From Lineus longissimus (lineage: Eukaryota; Nemertea; Pilidiophora; Heteronemertea; Lineidae), in assembly GCF_910592395.1 (NCBI RefSeq), contig NC_088323.1, positions 14,309,501-14,373,500 of the forward strand: 64,000 nucleotides of DNA. Reading direction: 5' to 3'. Made by a program: the position numbers and the translations under genes. The notes below the pieces were generated by a model. The model was not told the DNA's origin. It did no database searches and saw only the letters and a program-made list of their open reading frames with translations. Within the stretch, counting starts at the first letter, position 1; each line of letters begins with the position of its first letter. Of this stretch, positions 49,732 through 60,187 are shown piece after piece.

Positions 49732-50061
49732 GGTTGTTGATTGACGACAGTGACGTCACGAATGAGTTGCAATTCGGTACCGGGGAAATAATTAAATGGT
49801 AATTTGGTTTTATAATTATGGGGTGCCCAATGCAAAAGAATGTCACTTGCCACACTTTAGTAATTTAGATAAATTTAGTTGACCCTGTACATAAACACAA
49901 GGCTGTACGCAAATGTACATGGATGTACACAACAATGTACAAGAATGCACACAGCAATGTACATGCGTGTACACAAATGCACACTAATGTATGCACCGTG
50001 CTCAAAACATTTTATAAAAATATATGAAAATGGTAGAAAACTTTCCTATTAAATACTTTTT
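49732..50061 (-). other. BEL/Pao element A 5' leader
   Basis: Non-coding between the 5' LTR and Gag. Contains a 12-bp-like minisatellite of (a)atgtacac words at about 49885-50000. No convincing primer binding site directly beside the LTR was found. Confidence 0.6.
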
Positions 50062-50511
50062 TGTGCGTGACAGACACAACTGATACAAGAAAAAGAAGAA
50101 ATAGTTTTGATAATATTGTATTGACAATACTTGGATGGAAAAATAGAAAATTTACATGTGGAATGCACTAAAGATGGAGTTAGTGCATGATGAAGTGGGA
50201 TAAGTGACAATGTTGGTGGTTTTAACCTCTTTTGGATTTGTCTTTTTTGACTATTTTGACCTTTGTTGGTTTAGAAATATATACTTACAAGTTGTTGGTA
50301 TTTAATAGTGGGGAAAGTATGGTTGAAACCATATAAATTTGATGTTTTTGTGGAGATTGTAAAATAAGGAACTTTCAAAGATGGTGGCCGGATTGCAACT
50401 GCCTGAGCATGCTCAGCATGACACACACCTTTTAAAGTTTGAAAGTTTATGGCTAGATGGCAGCACAGAAATAAATAGTGAGGTTTAGAAAATAAAATTG
50501 GGTCACCAACA
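50062..50511 (-). repeat. BEL/Pao element A 5' LTR
   Basis: Direct repeat of 22975-23424 with two differences seen (aaagtttg for aaagcttg; aataaaatt for aatacaatt). Followed by ctgac (50512-50516), the target duplication. Confidence 0.95.
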
Positions 50512-50765
50512 CTGACCTTAGGGCATCTCAGAGTGGAGCTGAAGAATCCAGCCGTGAATAACTCTCCTTGTCCCATCGCAGTTGCCCTTGACCTTGATGA
50601 ACGCGGTCGACAAACGTGTACAGGATTTGAAAAATCGAACAGAATCGAACCACTAACCACAACAAAGCACTACACCACCAGCAAGAATGTGTATAACATT
50701 GCCAAGTTCATCAACAAAAAGACCTGTGCAAATCCCATTCCAGTCAAGTCCGTTCCGTGAAATCG
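50512..50765 (+). other. Host flank with short open frame
   Basis: An open frame at 50533-50760 ends PIPVKSVP. The last 35 bp recur inverted and diverged at about 22840-22880, also ending in a stop in the same frame. This suggests a repeated host or element sequence that was the BEL/Pao target; I do not recognise the protein. Confidence 0.35.
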
Positions 50766-52023
50766 ATGATGCCCCGTCGGGCCACATGTGTCCCTTTGAT
50801 GTCAGTGCTTTAAATAATATTTGAGGAGGTTCGATAAGGGATGGTCACAGCTATAAAACTGATTCTGTGTGAGTGGAAGTGTAAGACAAGACGGGATACC
50901 GGGTAATGGTTATAATCTCATAGGGTACAACCATCAGCCGATACCCAGCCCGGCCGCAAGTGTGCCCCTCCAGAGGCTGTAGATCTTGACCTTGCAGTTT
51001 AGATAGAATAGTAACTGCCGGTCATTCAACAGAGAGAACTGAAAGTACCAAGCCAAGACTTGATGTAGGTTTCATAGGGATTCTTAGGTGAAGTTACAAT
51101 CTTAGGATAATCGATAGATAGAAGAATTGCGCATACGGCTTACAGTAGACAGAAGCGAAGAAGGGATATGACCTACCTTGGCTATGGAGCCATATCAGGA
51201 ACGGGACCATGAAATACATGACTGGACCAGTAACTTTCAGCACCACTAGCTGATGAATATTCGGAATTAAGAGTTTACCTTAGAAACTACCCGCGCCCTG
51301 ATATGCGTCCATTGCCCAGGATGGTCGAAGGGAAAAAGCCTCTCTCCTTAGTTCGATGACCACAGTGTTATTTATCACATATTAATCAGACCATAGGAAA
51401 TGGCCAATCGCAATAACGTATTAGACGAATCGCCTTCGTGATGGACACATGTTGTCCTCTTACGGCATGTCCACAAACCTTGAAAGATAACATACTAGTA
51501 TTGCCAAAGTGCATTGTCACAAGGCCTAGAAAGTCAATGTCCAAATATATATAATGATATACAGTGTTTCTTGACACACTGTAACACATGCACTGACCCC
51601 CCTAAATGCCAATTAACTACCTGACCTTCATGTACAGGCCTAGTACCATTGGACACCTAAGATAGCCAACACAGCGGATCTAGACTGAGCTTATCTACTC
51701 TCCTGCACTGCATCTCCGCGCTCCTTCATAAAACAACGGCGGGAAGACAAAACTTCTACAGAAACAATTTATTCACTATTTCTTACAAAATTGCATATAT
51801 CTTCGGTAACTCCCTAAAACAGTACACACCAAACAGTTACCTCAATACCAGAAATAATGCCTGCCCATCGTCCTAACCCCTCAGTCCTAATGCACCTCAT
51901 ATGCCCAAGCACTACCTAAACCGCAGAAAACAAAATTCCTGCCAGTGGCGAGCCCTGCTAAAATAGTATACCCCTCCTAAAACGCTTTTTTCAATGTTGA
52001 GAGCTCCACATAACGGTCACCAG
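50766..52023. other. Non-coding stretch, possibly 3' end of the DIRS-like element
   Basis: No supported gene. The part after about 51700 may be the downstream terminal region of the minus-strand DIRS-like element, but I could not identify its split or inverted repeats. Confidence 0.3.
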
Positions 52024-53584
52024 TCATCCTGGCCTCGCCTCTAGCCATATTCTGCACCACCGCCGACGCCTGGTCCACTTAACCACTCCTGGTATAGTGT
52101 TTAACCGAATGATCGGAGAACCAACCCACGTGCGCACCAACCACTGTGTTCCTTCTTGGTGCAACCGAGGATGGCAGTAACTCTGCCGAAGACCTAAGTG
52201 AAATTGCACACCCCGCTCTAATACTGTGCGGCGTCTCTCCTTCATAACCCTAGGATATTAAGGTAATGCCTCAACCGATCGTACGTCGCCGCATACGAAA
52301 ACGGAGTATTCTCCACTGACCCGTCCGCCGCAATGGGTCGGAAAAGGTACCCACATGATAAATCTAGCCCCATCGCCTTGGCCACCTGTATATACCTCTC
52401 GATACCCCGTACCGGGCAAATCATCTCATCATGAAATTTGAAAAGAGAGAAGACATTTGGTCGATCCAAACGAAAAGTCTTCCCCCACGTGGCCACCTGT
52501 ATATACCTCTCGATACCCCGTACCGGGCAAATCATCTCATCATGAAATTTGAAAAGAGAGAAGACATTTGGTCGATCAAAACGAAAAGTCTTCCCCCACG
52601 TGGCCACCTGTATATACCTCTCGATACCCCGTACCGGGCAAATCATCTCATCATGAAATTTGAAAGAGAGAAGACATTTGGTCGATCAAAACGAAAAGTC
52701 TTCCCCCACGTGGCCACCTGCATATACCTCTCGATACCCGTACCGGGCAAATCATCTCATCATGAAATTTGAAAGAGAGAAGACATTTGGTCGATCAAAA
52801 CGAAAAGTCTTCCCCCGCGTGGCCACCTGTATATACCTCTCGATACCCCGTACCGGGCAAATCATCTCATCATGAAATTTGGAAAGAGAGAAGACATGTG
52901 GTCGATCAAAACGAAAAGTCTTCCCCAACGTGTGCTTTATCATTAGCCCATCGCCACCCGGCAATTGCCTAATCTCCTGGGTCAATATGATACCCACGTC
53001 ATGTGCCCTGCCCCCCCCCCCCCCCCAAGAAAAAACCCCATAAATTTCAGAAGGGCCTGATCCCGCGCCCATATGAACCTTAACACCAGCTTATTACTGA
53101 CAGTTAGTAACTGCCTGTCGATGTACATCGCAATTAACCGCAACTTGTCTGCAAATAAAGGGATCGCCTGCTCAGGGGCAGCCGGAGCCTTACTCTGTTC
53201 TTTGCGAATCTGTCCTAAGTAAATAGATACCTCCTCCGAATCCACCGGATTTCCTACACTTCTATATTTGTCCCATGGTTCAATAGCACCCCGCTTACCA
53301 AATAAAATCTTGAGTTGGGAGACCTTCCCTACCACCGTACCAAATGCGAGCCTCCTAGGACAGGAACAGGTTGGATTTCTATCAGTTATGTCTGGACACA
53401 GTAAACCGTGTACTGGGGTTTTCCCTTGATTATCTTTCCATGCTAAGTAAAAACAAATATCTCCCTGCAAACACGAGGTCATCGACCTTCCCAGGCACGA
53501 CAAGAACTTGTCAAGATCGACCTCGATTGCTGACTTCCTTTTCTGATAGGACGACGCCAAGTGATCTGCTTGCAACATCTGCAC
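52024..53584 (-). pseudogene. DIRS-like tyrosine recombinase, broken
   Basis: The N-terminal (SAM-like) part lies at 53584-52982 and the catalytic part at 52646-52024. Motifs seen: an Arg-containing YDRLRHYL, HSIRAG (H-x-x-R) near 52235, HVGWFSD, and the HYTRSG nucleophile Tyr near 52097. The frame shifts near 53020 (beside a poly-C run) and near 52250, and 110-bp repeats expand the middle. DIRS elements use this enzyme in place of an integrase. Confidence 0.75.
52381..52935 (-). repeat. Five-copy 109-111 bp tandem repeat inside the recombinase gene
   Basis: Units start at 52381, 52492, 52603, 52713 and 52822 and carry ctgtatatacctctcgatac and gaagacatttggtcgatc. The first two units are 111 bp (37 codons, in frame); later ones lost one or two bases and break the frame. 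It codes repeats of CPVRGIERYIQVA. Confidence 0.93.
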
Positions 53585-53721
53585 TCTCGAATTGAGGCTA
53601 ACTAAGTCAATTGCGACAGCTGTCTAGAAGACAGAAATACCATGCACCACAGCATTAGCTCGCTGCGACCCTAAAGTACTATTCTGGCTAACCACAGTGG
53701 TTGACCTACAGGCCTGATCTG

Positions 53722-54083
53722 TTAGCCTGCTCTAGACTGCTCAATTACCGCACACTCCCCTTCCACCGCCAGCGGTCGCATTTCTGCTAGCGCCTGTAAC
53801 ACCGGCCACCAGCTGGGAAGGGTTGACGCACGTGGCACCACGAGAGTGACAGTCAGAGGCCTGCATTTCGCTGCACACAGAAAACCTACAAGAGCTTGAA
53901 CCAGACAAAACGGGGGAAAACAATAATAATTTTCACTAGACTTCAGTTCCTGCGCCAAGCAATTCACTCCTGATGATAAGGGCAAAGGACATGGAGTATA
54001 GTGCGGGAGGGAAGCCCCCTCCCCATCCCTCTGAACATTAGAATCTAGCGCCATGAGATCAAATGTGTGGGGACCATACATGG
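53722..54083 (-). pseudogene. DIRS-like pol segment downstream of the LTR-element insertion
   Basis: An open frame that continues, across the LTR element, the RNase H frame at 60544-60188. It holds the GPHTFDLMALDSN region that follows RNase H in DIRS elements. It starts at the catgg target duplication (54079-54083). Confidence 0.7.
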
Positions 54084-54276
54084 TGTCACAAAAGCAGTCT
54101 GGGAGAAATTGTGACCATTCAGCTTTAAGGGGTCAGCCATGTTGTTTTTAGTGGAGAGTAGATGTGAATTTTGTGGATAGGATACTTGGGTCCCTCTACA
54201 ATAAAGAAGGAGTTTCTGTGGAGAACGTAGTCCTGTATTTCTGTTGGCCGCGGGTGATGAGGGCCCGTCCGCGACA
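54084..54276 (+). repeat. 5' LTR of Gmr1-like element
   Basis: Begins TGTCACAAAAGCAGTC and ends CCGTCCGCGACA. Differs from the 3' LTR at two places (gataggata / gatagtata, ctacaata / ctataata). A PBS-like TTGGCGACC follows at 54278. Confidence 0.95.
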
Positions 54277-54999
54277 ATTGGCGACCTTCCCAGGATGAAT
54301 CAGGACGTCCAGAGTGCCACCACGTTCGTTATTGAGTCAAGCCGGTAAAACAGGCCTGGTGCCTATTGGTATATATATGCTGCAGCAGCTGCTATTTTGT
54401 GCAATATTGAGTGAATGATCTTTCTAGCCTTGACTATTGGAACCGGATCGGATTCATAATGGATGACATGTGGTTTTGGAGACATTGAATGAGTTATGAA
54501 CTGACATTGAACTGACTTTGTTGTACATATCATAAACATTGTGTGCTGAAGGGTAGATATTTGTATTTGTAAATAGATTTGACTATTCGTGACTTAATTG
54601 GTGTTATTTTATGTGAGGTGGTAGTAGTCTAGTGTCCAGTGTGGTGTTTTGACAGACGACCTGTACTTATTTTGGTCGAAGGACACGGTGTTGTGTATCA
54701 AGTGTGTTAAGACACTGGTATTTTGAACGGGTTTTACGATATCAGAGAGACGCGGTTAGGAATTTTATGGTTTAGTTGCGTCAAAGGTAACATTGGCAAT
54801 TTTCATTTAGGATTGATGGTGTCATAAAGACACTGGTTGTTGGTGTGTTGTGGTTAGACCGGAGGTGTAGTATATGTGTGTGGATGTGGGAGTGATTGAT
54901 TCTTTTCAGTGCAGGTTGGTCTTACCGAGGTTAGTCAGTGTCAGACTTATTTCTTATCACTAGAGTTGGAGTGACATAATAGTCTACTGTCCGAGTAGA
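54277..54999 (+). other. Leader of the Gmr1-like element
   Basis: About 720 bp of non-coding DNA between LTR and gag. No gene seen. Confidence 0.6.
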
Positions 55000-57900
55000 A
55001 TGGACGACTTAAAGAAACTGATAGAAGTGGGAACTGCAATGGGGTACGCGGGTGAGGATCTTCAGAAGTTTGTCAAGGAGCAACAGGCGGTCCAGAGGGA
55101 TGTCAGAGCGCTGGCCAGACAAGCTGAAGCAGAGAAGATGGAGTTGGTATTACGAGCCAAAGAACAGGAAGAGGCGCACCGGGATGCTGTATGGGAGAGG
55201 GAAGCAAGAGAGAAGGAAATACAGCACCGAAGAGACCTTGAACTGATTGAGGCGAAAGCAAAGGCTGTGACGAAGGGTGTTGAACCGAGGGCACCTAAGC
55301 CACCTAAGCTTCCCTACTTCAACGAAACCCATGATGACATGGATGCATACCTGCAGAGGTTTGAGAGGTACGCCGAGACCCAGAAGTGGCCACAGGAACA
55401 ATGGGCCATGAATCTGAGTGCTCTACTCAAGGGCAAGGCTTTGGAAGTGTATGCTCGCTTGCCGTCAGAGGATGTGTTGGACTTCGCGAAGCTAAAGGCT
55501 GCCTTGTTGATCCGATTTGAGTTGACGGTAGAAGGCTTCAGGAAACGGTTCCGCACCTACAAACCCGAGATGGGAGAAACGTTCTTGCAATTTTCTTCAA
55601 GGTTGAAGAACTACTTGATGAGGTGGATTGAAATGTCCAAGACCGAGAAAACGTTCGGAGGGATTATAGATTTGCTGTTGAGGGACCAACTCTTGAATAT
55701 AAGCGGTCCTGAACTTCGGTTATACCTGAAGGAACGGGCACCAGACTCGGTCAAGAGACTTACCGATCTGGCAGACCAATACGTAGAGGCTAGGGGTGGC
55801 AACATTATGAATGTGGTTAACCGACCCAGGGTAAGTGGCAGTGGTGTTCCAGCCAAAGAGGGACCCAAGCAGGCGACGAGAGCTGATAAATCGCATGGTG
55901 AGAAGCCAAGCCACTTTACCGGTAGTAAGACCTACCCCTACTCGAAGCGACCACTTGTCCCAATGGCAGATAGAATCTGTCATTTATGCTCCAAGAAGGG
56001 ACATATCGCACGGGACTGTACAGCAAAGGCCTCAGTAGCATTAGATGAGAATGGTCATGAGAAAGAATCACTCAATACAGCAGTAGGATCATGCTGTATC
56101 ACTACACCTGTGTATAGCCCGTCGATTGTCTCGACGAGTAAATCGGAGGAAACTGTAAAGACATCCCCTAGTTGTGGCCTATGCATGCCCGTGACGAGAG
56201 GATTGGTTGGAAGCGAGGAGGTGAGTGTCCTCCGGGATACAGGATGTAGTGGGGTGATAGTACGGCGAAGTATGGTGAATGACGCTGAAACAACAGGGAA
56301 AACGCAACGCTGTATGCTTGCGGACGGAACTGTTCGTCTTGTGCCAACGGCTGAAGTAACGATTGATACGCCTTTCTTCAAGGGGAGGTGTAAGGCAATG
56401 TGCATGGAAAATCCTGTCTACGACCTCATAGTTGGAAATATCGACGGCGCTAGGGATCCAACAGACCCAGACCCGGGATGGTCACTCGTCCACGCAGTCA
56501 CCACTAGAGCACAAGCCCAGAGGGAGGCCCGTCCACAGTCGACATTAAAGGTCCCGTGTGTTCCGCCCCAAATTGGAGATGCAGACGACTTCAAGGAGGG
56601 GCAAGAGGACGACAAGTCTTTAGAGTTGCTGAGAGTAAAGGCGAGGGATGGAGTAGTCAAGACGGGTAAAGGAGGCAGGGTGACTGAGTTCAAGCTCAAG
56701 AGTGGACTTCTGTATCGTGGTTTCCACTCACCTACAGTACAGAATGGGAAAGTATTCAACCAGCTTGTTGTACCTACTGGTTACCGAGATGTGGTCATGA
56801 AGTATGCGCATGAGACTCTCCTAGCAGGGCATCTGGGAAGCAGGAAGAGTGGGGACCGGCTCCTGTCACAATTCTTCTGGCCCGGTGTGCATGGTGACAT
56901 TGCAAGGTTTTGTAGGTCATGCAGTATATGCCAGCGTACGACTCCGAAGGGACGGACAGTGAAAGTTCCATTGGGAAACATGCCTGTAATCGGTACACCA
57001 TTCCAACGGGTGGCGATTGATCTCGTGGGGCCTATCTCCCCTCCGACCGGAAGTGGCCATAGATACATTCTCACATTGATGGACTATGCGACGAGATATC
57101 CAGAGGCGACTGCCCTTCGAAAGATCGACACAGTTAATGTTGCGGAAGCTCTGCTTGACATGTTTAGTAGGGTTGGGATACCACCCGAGGTGTTGTCTGA
57201 TCTTGGGACACAGTTTGTGTCAGATTTGATGAAGGAAGTAAGCCGGTTGTTGTCATTCTCACAGCTCACCACGACTCCATATCATCCAATGTGCAATGGA
57301 CTGGTTGAGAAGTTTAACGGGACACTGAAGTCCATGCTACGAAGAATGTGCTCAGAACGACCCAAGGACTGGGATAGGTACCTCAGCTCAGTCTTGTTTG
57401 CTTACAGGGAGGCTCCCCAAGAATCACTGGGATTTTCACCCTTCGAGTTGCTGTATGGCAGAACAGTGCGTGGACCAATGACCATACTGAAGGAGTTTTG
57501 GACCAAGGAGATCCCTGACCCTGAGATACGGACCACGTACCAGTACGTCCTAGACCTGAAGCAGAGACTGGAAGACACTTGCGAGTGGGCACATGACCAG
57601 TTGAAGTTCGCATCTGCACGACACAAGGCCTACTACAATCGTAAGGCAAGGGTGCGACGGATGAAGGTTGGGGCCAAGGCCTTAGTGTTGCTACCGACCA
57701 AGTCGAACAAGCTATTGATGCAGTGGAAGGGACCATTTACGATTACTGAGGTTGTGGGTGACATGGATTACCGGTTGAATGTACATGGCAAGGTAAAGAC
57801 GTTCCACGCCAATATGTTGAAGGAATTTATTGCGCGACCAGAACAAGCAGCAACTGTTGCAGTGGTGGATGATGATGACGAGTTGGAACAGGATGGACAA

Positions 57901-59208
57901 GTATGTGGAAGGTTGCCTGCTTTGCACCCGAGGTTGCTGTGCCCTAGTAGTGAGACGGTGAAGGATGTTCATGTTAGTGATAAGTTATCCACATCGCAGA
58001 AGCAACAGGTTGAGGAGTTGTTGACATCTTTTAGTGATGTACTGTCAGACCAACCCGGCCAGACAACTTTGATCGAGCATGACATAAAGACTACAACGGA
58101 TAATCCAGTGCAGGTAAAACAGTACCCACTACCTTACAGTATGCAGTCCACAATAATTAAGGAAATGGAGACGATGCTGCAGATGGGAGTGGTAGTGCCC
58201 ACTGACTTGCCTTACTCTGCACCCATAGTGATTCTGAAGAAGAAGGACGGCACAAATCGATTTTGCATAGACTATAGAGCTCTGAACAGGATTACTGTAC
58301 TCGACCCGGAGCCGATCCCATGCATTGAAAGCATCTTTGCGAGGTTATCAGGGAAGAAGTACTTCTCCAAGTTTGATTTGACCAAAGGTTATTGGCAGGT
58401 CCCCTTGTCAGAACGAGCGAGTATGATGTCAGCATTTACAGTTCCTAATGCTGGGCATTATCGTTTTACAGTGATGCCGTTTGGTTTGGTCAATGCACCA
58501 GCCACATTCACTAGACTTATGAGGATTGTCTTGAAGGGGAAGGAGGGTGCAGAGAGTTTTATCGATGATACAATCCTCGGGGACGTACCTTGGGAGGTTC
58601 ATTTGGACTCCATCAGAGACTTTCTGCTGCTGTTAAGGAACGGTGGTTTGACAGCGAAGCCATCGAAGATCTTCATCGGCTATGATAGCTTGGAATGTTT
58701 CGGGCACACTGTTGGCAACGACATTCAGCAGCCACATTGTAGCAAGGTTGAGGCCATTCAGAATGCTCCAGTGCCTCTGACGAAGAAGCAAGTTCGCGCT
58801 TTCATCGGCTTGGCCGGCTTCTATAGGAAGTTTGTTCCAAACTTTGCCGAAGTAGCTTTGCCGTTGACCGATCTAACAAGAAAGGGCCAGCCAACCAGGG
58901 TCCAGTGGACCGAATCACAGGATCGTGCCTTCACGACACTCAAGCGAGTGTTAACTGCAAGCCCAGTTCTAAGGTTACCTGACTTGAGGAAGCCATTTAT
59001 TGTGAGGACCGATGCCTCAGACCGGGGGCTCGGGGCGATACTCCTGCAGGAGGACGGAGGAGTGAAGTGGCCCATAGCCTACGCAAGCCGCAAGCTGTTG
59101 CCTCGAGAGGTAAAAAGGGTGCAGAGAGTTTTATCGATGATACAATCCTCGGGGACGTACCTTGGGAGGTTCATTTGGACTCCATCAGAGACTTTCTGCT
59201 GCGGTTAA
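55000..59208 (+). CDS. gag-pol: Gag-Pol of Gmr1-like element, frame broken by internal duplication
   Basis: Residues approximate: coiled Gag head 1-90; SCAN/retrotransposon-Gag-like core 95-265; zinc knuckle CHLCSKKGHIARDC 326; protease RDTGCSGVIV about 412; integrase HHCC zinc domain 603-650 and core with IDLVGP (672), SDLGTQF (733) and VEKFNGTLKS (about 769), then an SH3-like tail; RT from about 1030 with FCIDYRALN, FSKFDLTKGYWQ and catalytic SFIDDTIL (1187); RNase H start RTDASDRGLGAIL (about 1337). At 59117 the first copy of a 572-bp duplication ends and, because 572 is not a multiple of three, the frame is lost. Confidence 0.93.
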   Translation: MDDLKKLIEVGTAMGYAGEDLQKFVKEQQAVQRDVRALARQAEAEKMELVLRAKEQEEAHRDAVWEREAREKEIQHRRDLELIEAKAKAVTKGVEPRAPKPPKLPYFNETHDDMDAYLQRFERYAETQKWPQEQWAMNLSALLKGKALEVYARLPSEDVLDFAKLKAALLIRFELTVEGFRKRFRTYKPEMGETFLQFSSRLKNYLMRWIEMSKTEKTFGGIIDLLLRDQLLNISGPELRLYLKERAPDSVKRLTDLADQYVEARGGNIMNVVNRPRVSGSGVPAKEGPKQATRADKSHGEKPSHFTGSKTYPYSKRPLVPMADRICHLCSKKGHIARDCTAKASVALDENGHEKESLNTAVGSCCITTPVYSPSIVSTSKSEETVKTSPSCGLCMPVTRGLVGSEEVSVLRDTGCSGVIVRRSMVNDAETTGKTQRCMLADGTVRLVPTAEVTIDTPFFKGRCKAMCMENPVYDLIVGNIDGARDPTDPDPGWSLVHAVTTRAQAQREARPQSTLKVPCVPPQIGDADDFKEGQEDDKSLELLRVKARDGVVKTGKGGRVTEFKLKSGLLYRGFHSPTVQNGKVFNQLVVPTGYRDVVMKYAHETLLAGHLGSRKSGDRLLSQFFWPGVHGDIARFCRSCSICQRTTPKGRTVKVPLGNMPVIGTPFQRVAIDLVGPISPPTGSGHRYILTLMDYATRYPEATALRKIDTVNVAEALLDMFSRVGIPPEVLSDLGTQFVSDLMKEVSRLLSFSQLTTTPYHPMCNGLVEKFNGTLKSMLRRMCSERPKDWDRYLSSVLFAYREAPQESLGFSPFELLYGRTVRGPMTILKEFWTKEIPDPEIRTTYQYVLDLKQRLEDTCEWAHDQLKFASARHKAYYNRKARVRRMKVGAKALVLLPTKSNKLLMQWKGPFTITEVVGDMDYRLNVHGKVKTFHANMLKEFIARPEQAATVAVVDDDDELEQDGQVCGRLPALHPRLLCPSSETVKDVHVSDKLSTSQKQQVEELLTSFSDVLSDQPGQTTLIEHDIKTTTDNPVQVKQYPLPYSMQSTIIKEMETMLQMGVVVPTDLPYSAPIVILKKKDGTNRFCIDYRALNRITVLDPEPIPCIESIFARLSGKKYFSKFDLTKGYWQVPLSERASMMSAFTVPNAGHYRFTVMPFGLVNAPATFTRLMRIVLKGKEGAESFIDDTILGDVPWEVHLDSIRDFLLLLRNGGLTAKPSKIFIGYDSLECFGHTVGNDIQQPHCSKVEAIQNAPVPLTKKQVRAFIGLAGFYRKFVPNFAEVALPLTDLTRKGQPTRVQWTESQDRAFTTLKRVLTASPVLRLPDLRKPFIVRTDASDRGLGAILLQEDGGVKWPIAYASRKLLPREVKRVQRVLSMIQSSGTYLGRFIWTPSETFCCG

Positions 59209-59688
59209 GGAACGGTGGTTTGACAGCGAAGCCATCGAAGATCTTCATCGGCTATGATAGCTTGGAATGTTTCGGGCACACTGTTGGCAACGACATTCAG
59301 CAGCCACATTGTAGCAAGGTTGAGGCCATTCAGAATGCTCCAGTGCCTCTGATGAAGAAGCAAGTTCGCGCTTTCATCGGCTTGGCCGGCTTCTATAGGA
59401 AGTTTGTTCCAAACTTTGCCGAAGTAGCTTTGCCGTTGACCGATCTAACAAGAAAGGGCCAGCCAACCAGGGTCCAGTGGACCGAATCACAGGATCGTGC
59501 CTTCACGACACTCAAGCGAGTGTTAACTGCAAGCCCAGTTCTAAGGTTACCTGACTTGAGGAAGCCATTTATTGTGAGGACCGATGCCTCAGACCGGGGG
59601 CTCGGGGCGATACTCCTGCAGGAGGACGGAGGAGTGAAGTGGCCCATAGCCTACGCAAGCCGCAAGCTGTTGCCTCGAGAGGTAAACT
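58545..59688 (+). repeat. 572-bp tandem duplication in pol
   Basis: 58545-59116 and 59117-59688 are near identical (ctgctgctg/ctgctgcgg and ctgacgaag/ctgatgaag differences seen). The unit spans the RT catalytic box to early RNase H. Confidence 0.93.
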
Positions 59689-59933
59689 ACTCAACCATTG
59701 AGAAAGAGTGTCTGGCGATAGTCTGGGGTATCCTCAAATTCCAGCGATATGTATATGGGAATGAGTTCATGCTGCAGACGGATCATCAGCCTTTGCAATA
59801 TTTGCAGCAGAAAAGGTCTTCCAACTCGAGGTTGATGCGGTGGTCCCTATTATTACAGCCTTACCGTTTCGTCGTGAAGTACATCCAGGGTTCGGAGAAC
59901 CTTGGCGCGGACTACCTCAGTCGAACCTCGTAG
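59114..59933 (+). pseudogene. Second copy of RT end plus full RNase H
   Basis: This frame repeats SFIDDTIL through RTDASDRGLGAIL and then completes the RNase H with STIEKECLAIVWG, LQTDHQPL and the end GADYLSRTS, before the polypurine tract at about 59978-59990. Not joined in frame to the upstream gag-pol. Confidence 0.85.
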
Positions 59934-59994
59934 TCAAAGGTTTTGGTGTGATTCCAGTGTTACTCAAGTACACACTTTTTTTAGGGGGGACGAG

Positions 59995-60187
59995 TGTCAC
60001 AAAAGCAGTCTGGGAGAAATTGTGACCATTCAGCTTTAAGGGGTCAGCCATGTTGTTTTTAGTGGAGAGTAGATGTGAATTTTGTGGATAGTATACTTGG
60101 GTCCCTCTATAATAAAGAAGGAGTTTCTGTGGAGAACGTAGTCCTGTATTTCTGTTGGCCGCGGGTGATGAGGGCCCGTCCGCGACA
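59995..60187 (+). repeat. 3' LTR of Gmr1-like element
   Basis: Preceded by the purine-rich tttagggggga tract. Same ends as the 5' LTR; followed by catgg. Confidence 0.95.

Larger units (their letters stand above)
22975..50511 (-). mobile_element. BEL/Pao LTR retrotransposon (element A), young, interrupted by a Polinton
   Basis: Two 450-bp direct repeats (22975-23424 and 50062-50511) with two differences are flanked by ctgac (22970-22974 and 50512-50516). Between them, on the minus strand, lie Gag, zinc knuckles, protease, RT, RNase H, integrase and a DUF5641-like tail. The Polinton at 26330-45112 splits pol just before the integrase. Without it the element would be about 8.75 kb, normal for BEL/Pao. 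Confidence 0.95.
54084..60187 (+). mobile_element. Ty3/gypsy-type LTR element with integrase before RT (Gmr1-like), young
   Basis: 193-bp LTRs (54084-54276, 59995-60187; TGTCAC...GCGACA; two differences) and catgg duplications (54079-54083, 60188-60192). One gag-pol frame with order Gag, zinc knuckle, protease, integrase, RT, RNase H. Integrase upstream of RT in a gypsy-like element is the hallmark of Gmr1-like elements. A 572-bp tandem duplication damages pol. Confidence 0.93.

Noticed and set aside
52381-52935. Regular repeats that could suggest a CRISPR array
   Set aside because: Units are 109-111 bp, contiguous without unique spacers, and translate as part of a recombinase. This is a tandem expansion in eukaryotic DNA.
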